A DNA stretch of 64,000 nucleotides from Cacajao melanocephalus (GCA_963573385.1 CAUYLG010052167.1:1-64000), one strand, 5' to 3'; shown: positions 36,481 to 52,408, counted from the stretch's first letter. The notes: a model not told the origin generated them from the letters alone. A program made the numbers and translations.

Positions 36481-36890
36481 CTAAATTACCTATAATCCCA
36501 CTGCCAGTATCAGTACTAATAATGTTTTGATGAATTCCTTCTAGTTATATATGTATACACACACACACATACACACAACACAACCCTAATGTGTATATAA
36601 TTTTCTATCATTTTATTAAATAAATTGAGGCATTTTTCATGACATGAAATAGATTTCATACATGTGCTTTTGTATGATGACCTAATATTTTATCATATAG
36701 AAATATTAAACATTTTCTAATTAGTGCCCCACTCTTAGGCATTAAAGTTGTTTTCAATTTTTTCTTCTTAAAAATGATGCTGCAATGAACATGTTCCATT
36801 GTGAAACTGTGCTTGCAACTTATAAATATTTTCTTACATTGGATTTTCATAAGTACAATTGCTATGTTAAAGAAGATGAACCCCACTAAG
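36481..36890 (-). mobile_element. Possible old LINE 3' region (antisense)
   Basis: 'tacctataatcccactgcca', 'tgatgctgcaatgaacatgt' and neighbouring text resemble the reversed 3' part of an old L1-type element. A (CA)n tract at about 36557-36580 lies within it. Confidence 0.4.
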
Positions 36891-37859
36891 AATTTTTATA
36901 TCAGAAATGTAGAAACAATCCACCAGGAAGGTCTGACAACTCCAACCACAGGAATTATTGAAAAAAAAAATGAGTTTGAGAGCTTGATCCATGAAAATAT
37001 CTCACTACCATACTAATATAAATTTCTTATTTTCCTTCATGAAATGCATTCACTTATTGACAGTGTCCACAGAATGTCATGTTAGCAGTCCTGGCTTCAT
37101 GGGTTTGTGACTTGAGCAGTTGCATGAGGTTTCACACTCGGGAGAAACTTGTGCTTGGTTTAATGTTCTGTCATTGCCATCTTGGAATTATTAAAAATGT
37201 TACTGTTGAACTTAAATTTTGTAAGTGACGTTTGATGGCACGATGGATGTGTGTGAGACCAGAGAAAAGGAATGAAATATGTAGGTCTACTGTTTTTTGG
37301 TAGTTCATTTGCATATAATGTTTCGATTTCCATGAGCAGAGAGTTCTGGTGAATTCATGATGTGTGGGAATTCAGTGAGACTCAAAACAAGCTCAAGGAA
37401 AGCACGATACACCTACAGCTGAGTAAGTGGGAATGCTGACAGCCTCAAGTGGCCATGCTTTCTGTTTGTATAAGAACTTGCTTTGAATGTGAAAAGAAAG
37501 CAAAAGTTTTCTAAGGTATAGAAATGACCAAGGAATCCTAGTATGTCCTATCCTACTCATGTTGCTTTCTTGTGTTAGCCAACAAATTACCCTGAAAATA
37601 ATGTCACACAAGGAAAGAAAAAGATATCCGAGTTCTTTTTCTTTTTAGTCTTTGTGTATTCATGATAGGGAAGAGAATGTTGTGACCAAAAGCAGGAGAG
37701 TAAACAGCCCTAGAATGAATGCACAGTGTTGCTTTTCCCATGAGAGTAAGAACTGTTTATGATCCTCCTACATGATGGGTACGGAAATGAACATATCTGC
37801 CAACTCAATTGGGACATAACAGAAGCTACATTAAAAATCTATTTTAGTAATGATAGCAT
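36891..37859. other. Unassigned sequence
   Basis: No gene or nameable repeat. Confidence 0.35.
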
Positions 37860-40010
37860 GTCTGGGACATCAACTGCAATTGAGGCTCCTATTTAGTTAA
37901 AATGGCAGCGGTTAACTGTCATCTGCTATGATCCTGACTGGTGTTTTTAGGGGACAGGCTGGTGAACTAAATGGGACTGATGAGAATTATCACCCCTGCA
38001 TTCTTCACATTTTTTAGGGTAGGCTAATATTTGCAGTTCTACCTAGGATACAATATTTGTGTGGTTTGCTATCTTAGTTGAGAGTGGGGAGCTTTCAGGG
38101 GCTTCTGCTTCACATTCACTAGTATAGTAGTTTTAGTCACAGATGAAGTAATCTTTATTAGGGTAGTGCAGATGTCTAAGTATGTCCAATCTGACTACAT
38201 ATTTGGAAACAGAAAATACTACCAGGTGTGTCTGTGGACCCAGTGGACCCATGGTAGGATGGTCTTAAGCCATATTTATGACTGAACTTCTATGCACTCT
38301 TACTTTAAGGGGGGTCATAATGGAGCTTTGAACTCCCCGATATTAGTGAGTATTTTTGATATTAGGATAATTCTGTCCACGATATCTGATAGATAATTGT
38401 GTCAATTCTGTAAAATGACTTGGGAAGTATTCTTTCTTTTTTAATTTTCTGAAAATATTATGTAGAATTGACATTATTCTTTAAATGTTTGGTAGAATTC
38501 ATCAGTGAAGTAACAGGTTAATGATAGGATTTTACAATAAATTGATATGGGGTTAAACAGATAATGTGAAAGAATGGAATGTTCCCTTTCTCCAATGTAT
38601 GGTCAACCAAATAAATGGCCATATTTCCTTTAGGTGGAAAGACTGGAAGAATCACTACTTTGTAGATTTGCTGTGACATTTCAGATCTTTCCTCAAGGGG
38701 AATAGGCTCTCTTTCAGTAGATGGGTTCTGGGTCAGATAAATGACTCATATTTGGAAATAAGACAAGGAATTGTGACTTTTCATGCAAGGCTGACCTCAT
38801 TCTTCTATTCGTCCTTTTGGATCTTTTTTGATTATTATATTATGCAATATCGTGTTGGCTACCCTACTATCTTGCCTCTAGAAATACATAACAAGTGTCC
38901 AAGAGTCATATCCGTAGATCCCTGTAAGTCAGGCCCTCTTGGCTGCCATTTTACCTTCTCCTTTCATAACCACGTCCTCTTTGTCTATGATGGTTATGTG
39001 TTGCCTTGTGGCTTTTCCTGTTTTGGGCTCCTATCTTCCTTATTGCTGCTAGTGGGGACCTGAGTTCTCCAATAGTGTTTTTCTATCAGTGATGGTCTCC
39101 AGAGAATGGCAATTTCAGACCTTCTTGATGATGCTAGTGACGCCCTTCCCAGAGCATTCCTTATTACCTTGGCAAGGGGAGTGTTCTCTGGGCTGTCTTT
39201 AGAAATATAGGCAACCGGTGGATTTTATATCTTACATGATAGATCAATTCTATTAGGACACCCACTTTTTTGAACCTGTTGATTTCTTCCTCCACAATCT
39301 TATCACAGCAGTTCTGGCATACATTTAATTTGGGTCATAAGTTTTTCAAGCATCTAAGAGCCATCACATTAATGTATTCAAACCAACTCCAGAGTTCCTT
39401 CCCATGGTATTAAATCTTGAATCAAGCAGACAGTCTTACTATTGAAAAGTTCTCCCATATCCAGTTTTATGTTCTGTATCAGCAGTAGGTTTACTTCTGG
39501 TATCACCTGTCTTAAGTAAGGTTCCTAGATGCATGAGATTCTTGCACAAGTTATTTACAAAGGGAATGTTCTCCAGAGAAACTTGTAAGGGAGTGACAGA
39601 AGCAGAATAGATCAAAGAAGCAGACAAACACAGATGTGTTTTAGGAGAAGTCTAGCCTTAGCCTGATCTCATAGGAACCTCTGGAATGTAAATTGTGTTC
39701 TAGAAGTTGTCTTTCCCAAAGGCAGGGTATCTGGGTGTTACATCTGACAGCTGTCCTGCCCCTTTGGGTGGGATGGTAGAGTGTGACCTCCCAAGCATAT
39801 TTAGGCAAGGTGATTCTTGCTGGCTAAGAACAATCTTGCTGAAAGGCGTGTAGATAGGAGCCATTAGTAGCCCAAGTCTACAGCAGGTGGCGATGGATAT
39901 ACTAATGCAGTAAAGGGAATCTAGGTGGTACACCAAATCAGAGTCAGTTCTTGTGGATGTTTCCTATATGTCTGAAAAGAATTTGTACACTCTGTTACAG
40001 TGAATATAGT
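37860..40010 (-). mobile_element. ERVL/MaLR internal region remnant (antisense)
   Basis: Two parts are recognised by their order of blocks on the reverse strand. The part 37860-38400 resembles ERVL interior around 'gtggacccagtggacccatg'. The part 39300-39950 resembles MLT1-type MaLR interior ('agatgcatgagattcttgca', 'gtctagccttagcctgatct'). The middle is poorly matched. Both may belong to one decayed element or to two. No LTR adjoins them and no long reverse frame survives. Forward frame 38752-39063 is incidental. Confidence 0.5.
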
Positions 40011-40639
40011 GACACAATACACTCATTTGAGAACTCAGAATAACAGTTCTGCAAATAATTTCTTTTGATCTTTTCTACTTTGGTTTACTAGGCATTTTAC
40101 TGGATGTATAAGGACCAAAAGAGAGTTTATTTGCTTTGTATATAGCTGAGCCACGTGAAGTTTGAAACAGTGTGCAGGTCTGTGAGGTTAGTGATAATTT
40201 TGTACATTATAAAAACGTATTGACTCAAGCATTCAAGGTTGTCTTTTGTCCTAGGTTTTTATACATGAGATTTTGAATTAGACAAGCATTGAATATTATG
40301 GGTATTTTATTACTGAACATAGTCTGAGAAGAAAACACATAAGCTCTAAAAATTAAAAACAAAACCCAAGGAAAGTAGACCAATTAGACTAATACATATT
40401 CTAGAGGAACTATTGTAGGGAAGTGACTTGTTACTTTGGTTATCGTAAATGATGTTAACTATTAAAGTCATGCCCATTTTAATGTGACTTGATGTTGTTT
40501 TTAACAAAAATGGATGTCAAAATGGGTGTCCAAGAAGAAATTTATTTTTTTCTCATTGAAATTAATGGTAATTGCACTTTTGACTTTAAAAAATTGGGAA
40601 GCAAATTACCTTCAATTAGATGAAGGAAGATAATGTGTC
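40011..40639. other. Unassigned sequence
   Basis: No gene or nameable repeat. Confidence 0.35.
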
Positions 40640-41123
40640 ATTTAGATCAGTTGGTAATATTATTCAGACTTTCTATGTCTTTGTCTATTTTTTTCTGGTT
40701 TATTTTTTAGAGAAACTGTGAATATCTCCACCTAAAGTTATTGATTAATCTATCTTCTCTCTGCAGGTTTGTCAGTTTTGTTTTACATATTCTAGGGCTA
40801 CATTTTTAAGTAAATATATGTTCATGATAGTTATATTTTCTTATCAATTCCTCCTTCTACAAGTATTTAATTTGTCTCCACTCTTATAAGATTTTTGCCT
40901 TGAATTTTGTCATATTTTAAGTTTCCTACTCTTTTTAAAAATTTCATTTTTTGCCTAGTGTATCATTTTCATACTTTCTCATTTTGGGGTGTGCTTTTTA
41001 CAGATGTTATATTCCTAGTACTTTTAAAAGACTAATGTGGGAAGGATTTATCTTTTAATTGCAGAATCTAATCCATGAATATGTATAATTACCATTTTAT
41101 TATATATAGTATAATATAAAGTT
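40640..41123 (-). mobile_element. Probable L1M ORF2 fragment (antisense)
   Basis: 'ctttctatgtctttgtctat', 'gcaggtttgtcagttttgtt' and 'acatattctagggctacat' resemble the reverse of L1 ORF2. Strongly decayed. Confidence 0.5.
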
Positions 41124-42560
<1,437 letters not shown>

Positions 42561-42589
42561 TTGATAACAATCTATGTTCCTTGTATGTA

Positions 42590-42853
42590 GTTCTAGTTCA
42601 CTCATTTCCTTGCTGTGCAGTATTTTATTGAATGAATATGTCAAAATTTATTCTTTTATTCATGGACATTTGGGTTGTTTTTAGTTTTAAAATAATACAA
42701 ATAACGCCATTGTGAAGATTTGCTTACACATATACCATACATATGATACATATGTCATATCATTTTATATGCACACATATATATGGTGTGCACATTTTTC
42801 TAGGTATTTTAATTATAAGACAGAGAAGAGATTGTTGAGTTATAAGATAGGGT
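42590..42853 (-). mobile_element. L1M 3' fragment (antisense), first part
   Basis: 'catttgggttgtttttagtt' and following text are the reverse of an old L1 3' region. Continues beyond the Alu at 42861-43170. Confidence 0.6.
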
Positions 42854-42860
42854 ATGTTTG

Positions 42861-43170
42861 CTTTTTATTTTCTTTTTTTAGACAGAGTCTCACTCTGTCG
42901 TCCAGGTTAGAATGCAGTGGCACAATCTCAGCTTGTTCCTTTGCTCAAGCGATTCTTCAGCTTCTGCTTCCTGTGTAGCTGGGACAACAGGCTACAGGCA
43001 TGAACCACCAACACCCGGATAATTTTCGTATTTTATTTATATATATATTTTTGGTAGAGATGGGGTTTTGCCATGTTGCCTAGGCTGGTCTTGAACTCTT
43101 GAGGTCAAGTGATGCCTGTCTCTTCCTCCCAAAGTAATGAGATTACAGGCATGAGCCACCATGCCTGGCC
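42861..43170 (-). mobile_element. Old Alu inside L1M
   Basis: Reverse-strand Alu ending 'catgcctggcc', with a TTTATATATATATT expansion in the middle A-rich linker and many substitutions. Target-site duplication atgtttg at 42854-42860 and 43171-43177. Confidence 0.9.
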
Positions 43171-43410
43171 ATGTTTGGTTTTTCTAGATAATGCCAAACT
43201 ATTTCCTAAAGTGGTTGTGTTTATTTACATTCCTGACGTCAGTGATTGACAGTTTCCTTTCTCCACATCCTTAGCAACACTTGTTATGGTCAGAATTTTT
43301 AATTTTTTCTACTTCAGGTATATAGTGATATCTGATTCTTATAGTTCATTGATATTTTTATATATGTATTAGTCATTTGGATTTCTTGTTTTCATGAGTT
43401 ATCTTTTCAG
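43171..43410 (-). mobile_element. L1M 3' fragment (antisense), second part
   Basis: 'aatgccaaactatttcctaa', 'ctccacatccttagcaacac' and 'tatatagtgatatctgattc' continue the L1 from 42853. Confidence 0.75.
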
Positions 43411-43424
43411 ATATTTTGCCTGAA

Positions 43425-43520
43425 CCTACTGCTTCTTAGCCAAGTAACTTTAAGCAAGCCGTATCTTAATTTCCTCACTTTTAGAATGGGCTTAATAGCA
43501 TCTCACTTTGACTTCTTAGC
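43425..43520 (+). mobile_element. MIR SINE fragment (sense)
   Basis: 'agccaagtaactttaagcaa' followed by 'tcttaatttcctcactttta' and 'gaatgggcttaatagca' is the MIR core. Confidence 0.65.
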
Positions 43521-45159
43521 ACAGTAGTGTCTACTTAGCATTGCTACTTCTGTCCACGACTGGAAGCTACCTTTACCTGATCACTTTTCCTATATGGTTC
43601 CAATTTACTATGAGCCAAAAGAATGACTCACATGAGATATGGAAGGGGGAAGTGAAGCAGAGCTACCTTGGAAGTTTGAGGGAGACAAACACAGTGGTGG
43701 ACTGACAGAGGTGTCTGGTGGGTCTCAGGATGTCATCCTTCTTTTCCTGCTTGTACTAAGCTCATTTTCCTGACTGCTGGCCCAGCTGATCAACTGGTCC
43801 TAAGCCCCAGGCACTTGGTTCTGGGCCCACAAAGATGATGATTTCCAGAGGCAGCAACTTCCCCAGAGTAGAAGCTTCCTGGAAGATGTAGATAGTTCAT
43901 AGAATCTGCATGATTGCTGAATTTTTCTCAAGTTCCTCCTGTTTACTTGAATTGGCACTTCAGACTGACATGTCTAATGATTATTTTCTTAGATCTTCTT
44001 ATTTCTCCCTTGTAGAGTTTCATTTGCCCAGTTCCTATCACATTTTTCTAAATTTTAATTTCTATACAAACCCTCTTATTTATGTAATATTTGTAGTAGC
44101 TCTGATATCATGATTTAATTCTGAGGGATAGAATAGTTTTGACAATGGAATAAAATAAAAATGCAAAAATTCTTTAATAGCTCTAAAATACTATTCAAAT
44201 TTAATTATTGAACTGAACTGAGTAATGCATTGCTGTGCCTCTTACATAGAGGAACATATTAGGAGACATTTATAATAGTAAGAAAAGCAAGCCAGCCTAG
44301 GCTGTTATTGGCAGCGTGCATCATGAAAATATTTTATTCTTTTATTTGTCTGACTAGGGTACTTGTTTATTAGCAAATGGATGCCAAAATACATCATCTA
44401 GGTTTCTTTTTCAGCTGGATTGCTTGGTAAGAAAGAGGTTGTAAAACAGATCTAAGAGACAGAATCTCTGAAACACTTGTCAGGCATTCTCAATTAATAT
44501 TTAAAGTGTAGAATATGGTCAGATATCCAGAAATACAAATCAAGAACAACTGTAAAGATATAGGCACAAGGTAAAATAAATCTTAAAAATATGGGACAAT
44601 CCTCTACTGCAAATTACCCATTTCTGGATGCCTCTGTGATACGTTAAGGTCGAGCCTGGCAGTGGGTAATTTTCAAAGTTTGTCGAAGAGTCATACATGG
44701 TTGATAGTATTTGTGACAGTTTTCTCAAGGTTACTGTACTACTGTCTTTGTAAAGATAATAGTGCTCTGGTTAATAGAGCAATAATTGGTTAGACAAATA
44801 GTGAATTTTAGCAGCTACTTTCATTGCTTAATGGCTAGAGTAACAGTCATAGGACTGTTCAACCTTTCAAGATGTCCCAACTGACACTTTTTCAGTGATC
44901 ATGAAGTACCTCAGGAAAGCAAAGGAAAGACTTTGTGAGCGGAATTATTATATTCAAAAGACTGTAGGTATAGTAGTCAGGGAGGAAGGGAGCTAAGTAG
45001 CACAATATTATTCTATGATAGGACTTTGGTATTAAAAATTATAACTTAAAGTTTGTAGTATCTTGTTTCTTCTTCATAATGTACTTCTCAGTTGATTTAA
45101 TTATCTATGTGCAAGACCCTATGGGTGATTACAGTATGATTTCTGTCACCGAAAAGCTT
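43521..45159. other. Unassigned sequence, no gene seen
   Basis: Moderately mixed composition at 43550-43900, AT-rich after. Frames of 62-67 codons only. Confidence 0.35.
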
Positions 45160-45340
45160 CTTGTAGGAGAATTGAGGTGTGACTGACAAATAAAAATTGT
45201 ATATCTCCAAGGTGGACAACATGATGGTTTGATATGCATATACATTGTGTAATGATTACTACAATAAACTTAACACATCTATCATCATCCATAGTTACCA
45301 TTTTGTGTTTGTGTGTGTATGAAGGCTACTGCATTGTCTG
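45160..45340 (-). mobile_element. L1M 3' UTR fragment (antisense)
   Basis: 'gaattgaggtgtgactgaca', 'gatggtttgatatgcatata' and 'cattgtgtaatgattactac' match the reversed L1MA/B 3' UTR, also seen at 14985. Confidence 0.75.
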
Positions 45341-46358
<1,018 letters not shown>

Positions 46359-46808
46359 TGTTTTATGGGTTGATTTGTGTCTACCCCTCCAAAAAAAAAA
46401 ATAAATTGAAGTCCTAACATCCAGTACCTGTGAATGTGACCTTATTTAGAAATGAGTCTTTGCAGATGTAATCAAGTTAAGAGGTCATTAGGTGGACTGA
46501 TGTCCTTCTAGGGAGAGGAAAGATGCCATGTAAAGATGGAAACATACAGGGAGAGCACCACAGGATGACAGAGGAAGAGATTGGAGTGATACAATTGCAA
46601 GCTAAGGTATAGCAAGATTTGATGTTTATCACTGTAAGCTGGAAAGAGGCAAGGAAAGATTCTACCCAGAGTCTCAGAGCAATCATGGCCATGATGACAA
46701 CTTGATTTTGGATTTTTGGCCTCCAGAACTATGAGAGAATAAATTTCTTATGTTTTAAGCTGTTCAGTTTGTGATACTTAGTAAGGGCATCTCTAGGAAA
46801 CTAATACA
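46359..46808 (-). mobile_element. MLT1A0-like solo LTR (antisense)
   Basis: Forward text 'tgttttatgggttgatttgt', 'aagtcctaacatccagtacc', 'gcctccagaactatgagaga' and 'aaactaatacaa' is the reverse complement of MLT1A0. This is the only MLT1 LTR in the window on the reverse strand. Confidence 0.85.
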
Positions 46809-49299
46809 ATTTATCTCTTACTTATATCATATCATCACTTAATCAGTAAACATTTATTAAACATCCACTCTGCATAGGTCATTCTGTTCCTTCATTTCAC
46901 AGCTTTGAGAATCACTCTCTTAAGACAAAATTTGGCACTTAGAAGATTTACAAGTAAGAAGAGACAGCACAGCACAGGATACTTTGCTTCATCTTTTTCC
47001 CCTCAATTGTACTGAAGACATTCCCAGTAGTGCCATCTTTGAGAAAGAATGATACATATAGATGAATATTTTCCAGCATTTATGGGTTTTTGGCTCAGAG
47101 TTGTGCTAAAAGTGTCAAGTTGCTAGAAGATTTCAAGATAAATGGTATGCATGATGCTAGGGTTGGAAAGCTTGTTTATGCTAAAAGTAATAAGCCCAAC
47201 ACCACATGTTACCATTAACATGACACCAGAGTTAGAAGGTATAAAAGGTTCTCAGAGGAATGATACAATCTGAGAAGACCTCAAACTCTTTTTCAAAAAA
47301 TTCTTCTAGGTGTATTGTATCTGTGTTGGAAAAAGTAATGTACAACTACTAGAAGATGAATGTGATGGCTGGATAAATGTGGATGACTATTAAAACGCTG
47401 TCATAGCTGGTGATCAGACGGTAAAGATAAACACCGTATGTAGTTTGTTAACTTACTGCATTAGTGGTGTCAAAAGTGCTAGCCACAATTTCCTGCATTA
47501 ACTGAATTTGTTGATTGTGAGTCATGCCCTATGATAGGGCCAACAAAATGGTTAGAACATAGAAAATACTAAAGTTAAAACATTTCCCCTAAACTCTTGA
47601 AGTAATAGGAATTAGTCTCCATAAGTGGCTCTATGAAAAATCAATTAGAAAATTTGGAAATGAATTAAGCATCATGCTTACTTTTTGGTTAGGCCTTTCT
47701 GTGAATGCCGTAAAGTACTCTTACTTTTTTATTTATGACATCAAGCTCAATTATTATGGCTGATTGGAAGGACTGAGAACTAAGGATATATAAAAATATT
47801 TCCCATCCAGCCTTTAGCAATCCAAGTCATGTAAGACTTGTCTTTGTAAATTATTTTGTTTAAAGCCTCTTTGATATCTACTGAATACTCTGTATTTGTA
47901 TACTTCAATAATATACTAAAACCATTCCTTCTTGATAGCATTTTGATAGACCCATATGTCTTAGACCTAAATTTACAAAGGTATGTACTAGGATTTCATT
48001 ACATTGAAGAAAACAGAAACTATGAAAGCATTTTTCACATTTCTGATTTCTGAATGTATTTCTTTGGAGTCAAATGGTACTGCAACATTTTGCTATAACA
48101 AACCAGATGGTACTAAATCTATTTTCTAAGAGAGGGTAGAAGATATCAGACTTGAATGTGGATGAAAAGTTCTGAGTTCTTTTCCAAAAAATGTCAAGTG
48201 GTAGTCAATTTAATCTACTTAAAAAACAACAAACAAACTAATTTAACTTCTGACAACAGAAATCTTTCAAAATTGTTCTAGTAAGGACCCGGTGAAATGC
48301 CATAAAGTCTGAAAATTACACATTATGAATCACAACAAACAAGTCAGGGCTATATTGTAATAGAGTCTCTTAGATTAATACCTTTAAATATTTGGCTGGG
48401 CTGTCTTCCCAGTGGGGTCTCTAAATTGGCTGAGACAATGCAGCATTAGAGGCCTAATTGAACAGTAATGCAGTGATGGGGCAAGTTATGTAATAATACA
48501 TAGAAAGTAAAATACTGTTTTTTTTTCCCACATAGAAAGTAAAGGGTTCAGCAGTAGACACATGGGAAAAGCATTGGAATTTGTAAGACAGTTAGTTGCT
48601 AGTCAGGCAGGTCTTCCCCTGGTGTATCCTCACTCATATTGACCATTACCCTTCATGGAATTATTTGCCTTAAGTGATGTAGGTAGGAAATTCCTAATAA
48701 GGGAAATGGCTAGAGAAGATTTTGGGTTTAGGGAGCACGTGTCAGTCACAGTCAGGGGCTAGAAAATACTCATCAATTAAGTTAGGATCTTGTAGGTGAT
48801 CCAAAACTGACAGCCAATTAGCTGATCTTCAGTGTGAAAATCACAGAGCTCATTAACATAGTTGGATCTTGATTCTGACATTTCTAGTATTTTTACTAAA
48901 GCTTTGACTATAAAGAACATACAGATATAAAAAACATTTTGGAAGTATGAGGCAACATGGATAAGCAAAAAAGACACTGTTCCCAAAGCACACATCATTC
49001 ATCAATTATGAAAGTGTTTCCTGATAAAGCTGATGTGGCTTCATAGGCTTCTGCTACCCACCTACTAGTATTGTCAAATGTAATGAACCTAGTTTCCATC
49101 TTGTCTTATGATGTTCACAGGCTACACATTTATGAGCGAAGGGATGGAGAACTTCACAAAGGAATGAATTATTTGGTGAAGAGCTATTCAATCCTTAATA
49201 GTTCCAAGTTGGAGTAAAAACTGACTATTATTATATGGCTGATGATGCTTTAACACAGAGTTGAGCTTTGTATCAGTCGGAATCCTATTTAAAATCTAA
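46809..49299. other. 2.5 kb of unassigned AT-rich DNA
   Basis: No repeat family or coding frame recognised. Open frames do not exceed 73 codons. Confidence 0.35.
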
Positions 49300-49587
49300 T
49301 CCTTGGCATGGTGGCTCATGACTGTAATCCCAGCACTTTGGGAGGCCAAGGCGGGAGAATAACTTGAGGCCAGGATTTCAAGACCTGCCAGGGCAACATA
49401 GCAAGACTGTATTTACAAAGACATTAAAAACATTTAGCTGAGCATGGTGGCATGCCCCTGTAGTCCTAGCTACTTGGGAGGCTGAGGCAGGAGGATAACT
49501 TGAGCCTAGGAGTTCAAGGTTTCAGTGAACGATGATTGTACCATTGCACTCCAGCCTGGGTGATGAGGAGAGACCCTTTCTTTAAAA
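49300..49587 (+). mobile_element. AluJ-like element
   Basis: Forward Alu with AluJ-type features: 'gggcaacatagcaagactgt', 'tgtagtcctagctacttggg' and 'ggaggataacttgagcctag'. Many substitutions. Confidence 0.88.
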
Positions 49588-49650
49588 AGGGAACAACGTA
49601 TGGAGATGTGGCAGGTTAAGGGAGCTAACTTAAAAAAGGTGGTAAAGTAG

Positions 49651-50410
49651 TGTTGACAAAAAGAGTCAAACTCTGTAAAATATTTGAAGCTATTTATTCT
49701 GAACCAAATATGAGTGATGTTGGCCTGTGACACAGCCCTCAAGAGGTCCTGAGACCATGTGCCCAAGGTAGTCAGAGTACAGCTTGGTTTTATATATTTT
49801 AGGGAGGCATGAGACATCAGTCAAATACATTTAGAAAATGGTTTGGTTCAGAAAGACAGAACAACTCAAAGCCGGGGCTTCCAGGCTGTATGTAAATTTA
49901 GGTTTTCTGGTTGACAATTGTTTGAGTTCATCTGAAGATCTAGGAATAATGGAAAGGAATGTTTAGGTTAAGATAAAGGATTGTGGGCCAGAAGTTCTAT
50001 TGTGTAGAGGAATCTCTCAGATAGCAGACTTCAGAGATAGAATGGGTTGTAAAATGTTTCTTATTAGACCTAAAAGGGTGCCTGGCTCTTAGCTGATTAT
50101 CTCCTGGATCTGAAAAGAAAGGAAGGAAAACAAAGGGGAAAGGGATTCTCTATAAGATGTGGGTTTTCTCCACAAGAGACTTTGCAGGGCAATTTTAAGG
50201 TATGGCAAGGAAATATATTTTGGGGTTAAATAATTTTTCCTTGTCTGATAATGTTATACCAGAGTCAGATGGAAAAGTAAGTCATGATATATAGGGTCAA
50301 ATAAAACACATTTGCTGAGAATTTCTGGCATATAGGGTGTGACTCCCTAGACCCCCTAGGAGGAATTGGGGCAAGATAAAAAATCAGAGCTTAAGTTGAT
50401 AGTACCTAGC
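49651..50410 (-). mobile_element. Probable ERV LTR, antisense (family unassigned)
   Basis: The reverse strand reads from the 50.4-kb side and ends near 49651 with an AATAAA signal (complement around 49690-49695) shortly before 'tttgactc...aaca', a typical LTR 3' end. Blocks 'gacacagccctcaagaggtc' and 'taagataaaggattgtgggc' recur in a mammalian LTR family I cannot name. The far boundary is approximate. Confidence 0.6.
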
Positions 50411-50500
50411 AACTAGCAACAAGGTGCTGTTACCAGCTCTATGCCTAAAAGGGCAAGGAGACGAGTAGAGTTATTGGAACTTGGTGAGAGATCTAGTGAC

Positions 50501-50867
50501 TGATATCATTGGCTGTGTCCTCACCCATATCTTATCTTGAATTGTATTTCCCATAATCCCCACATGTTGTCAGTAGGACCCCATGGGAGGTAATTGAATT
50601 ACAGGGGTGGTTACCCCCATGCTGTTCTCATTATACTAAGTTCTCATGAGACCTGATGTTTTATAAAGGGCTTTTCCTCCTTCACTCAGCACTATTCTTC
50701 CTGCTGCCAGGTGAAGAAGGATGTGTTTGCTTGCCCTTCCACCATGATTGTAAGCTTCCTGAGGCCTCCCCAGCCCTGCGGTACTGCAAGTCAATTAAAC
50801 TTCTTGCCTTTATAAATTACCCAGTCTTGGGTATTTCTTCATAGCACCATGAGAACAGATTACTATA
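50501..50867 (+). mobile_element. 5' LTR of an MSTB-like MaLR provirus
   Basis: The 367-bp LTR begins tgatatcattggctgtgtcc and includes 'ggaggtaattgaattacagg', 'gttttataaagggcttttcc' and 'accatgattgtaagcttcct', then decays at its end ('ttactata' for ctaataca). A partner LTR in the same orientation is at 52409-52782. Confidence 0.9.
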
Positions 50868-52408
50868 GTAAATTGGTACTGGGAGGTAGTTGGGCATTGC
50901 TATAAGGATACCAAAAGAATTGGAAGCAACTTTAGAGCTGGGTAACAGGCAGAGGTTTGAACAATCTGGAGGAGTCAGAAGACGACAGAAAAATGTGGGA
51001 AAGTTTGGAATTTCCTAGAGACTTGTTGAATGGCTTTGACCAGAACAGTGATAATGATATGGACAATGAAGTCCAGGCTAAGATGGTCTCAGATGGAGAT
51101 GAGGAACTTGTTGGAAACTGGAATAAAGGTAATTCTTGCTATGCTTTAGCAAAGAGACTGGTGGCATTTTGCCACTGCACTAGATATTTGTGGAACTTTG
51201 AACATGAGACAGATGATTTAGGGTATCTGGTTGAAGAAATTTCTAAGCGGCAAAGTGTTCAAGAAGAAGCAGAGCATAAAACTTTGGAAAATTTGGACCC
51301 TGATAATGTGATAGAAAAGAAAACTCCATTCTCTGGGGAGAAATTCAAGCTGGCTGTAGAAATTTGCATAAGTAGCAAGGAGCCTAATGTTAATACCCAA
51401 GACCATGAGGAAAATGTCTCCAGGGCATGTCAGAGACCTTCACAATAGCCTCTCCCAGCACACACCCAGAGGCCTAGGAGAGAAAAATGATTTCCTGGGC
51501 TGGGGGCTCCCCTGCTTTGTGCAGCCTCAGGACATGGTGCCCTGTATCCCAGCTGTTTCAGCTCTAGCCATGGCTAAAATGGGTCAACATACAGCTCAGG
51601 CTGTTTCTTCAGAGGTTTCGAGTTCGAAACCTTGGCAGCTTTCACATAGTATTGGGCCTGCAGGTGCACCAAAGTCAAGAATTGAGGTTTGGGAACCTCT
51701 TCTTGGATTTCAGAGGATGTGTGGAAACACTTGGATGTCCAGGCAGAAGTTTGCTGCAGGGCTGGACCCTTCATGGAGAACCTCTGTTAGGGCAGTGCAG
51801 AAGGGAAATGTCAGTTGGAGTACCCAGAGTCCCCACTGGGGCACTGCCTAGTTGAGCTGTGAGGAGAGGGCCACCGTGCTCCAGACCCTAGAATGGTAGA
51901 TCTACTGACAGCTTGCATGGTGGGCCTGGAAAAGCCCCAGACCCTCAACACTAGCCTGTGAAAGCAGCCAGGATGAGGGGCTGTACCATGCAAAGCCACA
52001 GGAGTGGAGCTGCACAAGGCTGTGGGAGCCCACCTCTTGCATCAGTGTGACCTGGATGTGAGACATGAAGGCAAAGAGATCATTTTGGAACTTTAAGGTT
52101 TAAGAATTGCCCTATTGGATTTTGGACTTTCATGGGGCCTGGAGCCCTTTTCTTTGGGCCAATTTCTCCCATTTTGAATGGGTGTATTTACCCAATACCT
52201 GTACCCCCACTGTATGTAGAAAGTAGCTAACTTGCTTTTGATTTTATAGACTTGTAGGTAGAAGGAACTTGCCTTGTCTCAGATGAGGCTTTGGATTTGG
52301 ACTTCTGGGTAAATGCTGGAATGAGCTAAGACTTTGGGGAACTATTGGAAAGGAATGATTGTGTTTTGAAATGTGAGAACATGAGATGTGGGAGGGGCCA
52401 AGGCAGAA
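50868..52408 (+). mobile_element. MaLR internal region with a 163-codon gag-like relic
   Basis: Just after the LTR, TGGTACTGGGAG at 50874 occupies the primer-binding-site position, and a purine tract (about 52383-52406) precedes the 3' LTR. The longest open frame in the whole window, 163 codons (50957-51448), lies here. It is acidic and has no zinc knuckle, protease or polymerase motif. MaLR interiors are known to keep a degenerate gag-like frame, and the DNA is colinear with 714-2409. A second, overlapping frame of 154 codons runs 51387-51851. About 80 bp present in the first copy (1112-1195) are missing here. No function is expected. Confidence 0.85.

Noticed and set aside
50957..51448. 163-codon open frame as a host protein-coding gene
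   Set aside because: It lies wholly inside MaLR internal sequence flanked by paired LTRs and has no host-type domain or splice context.
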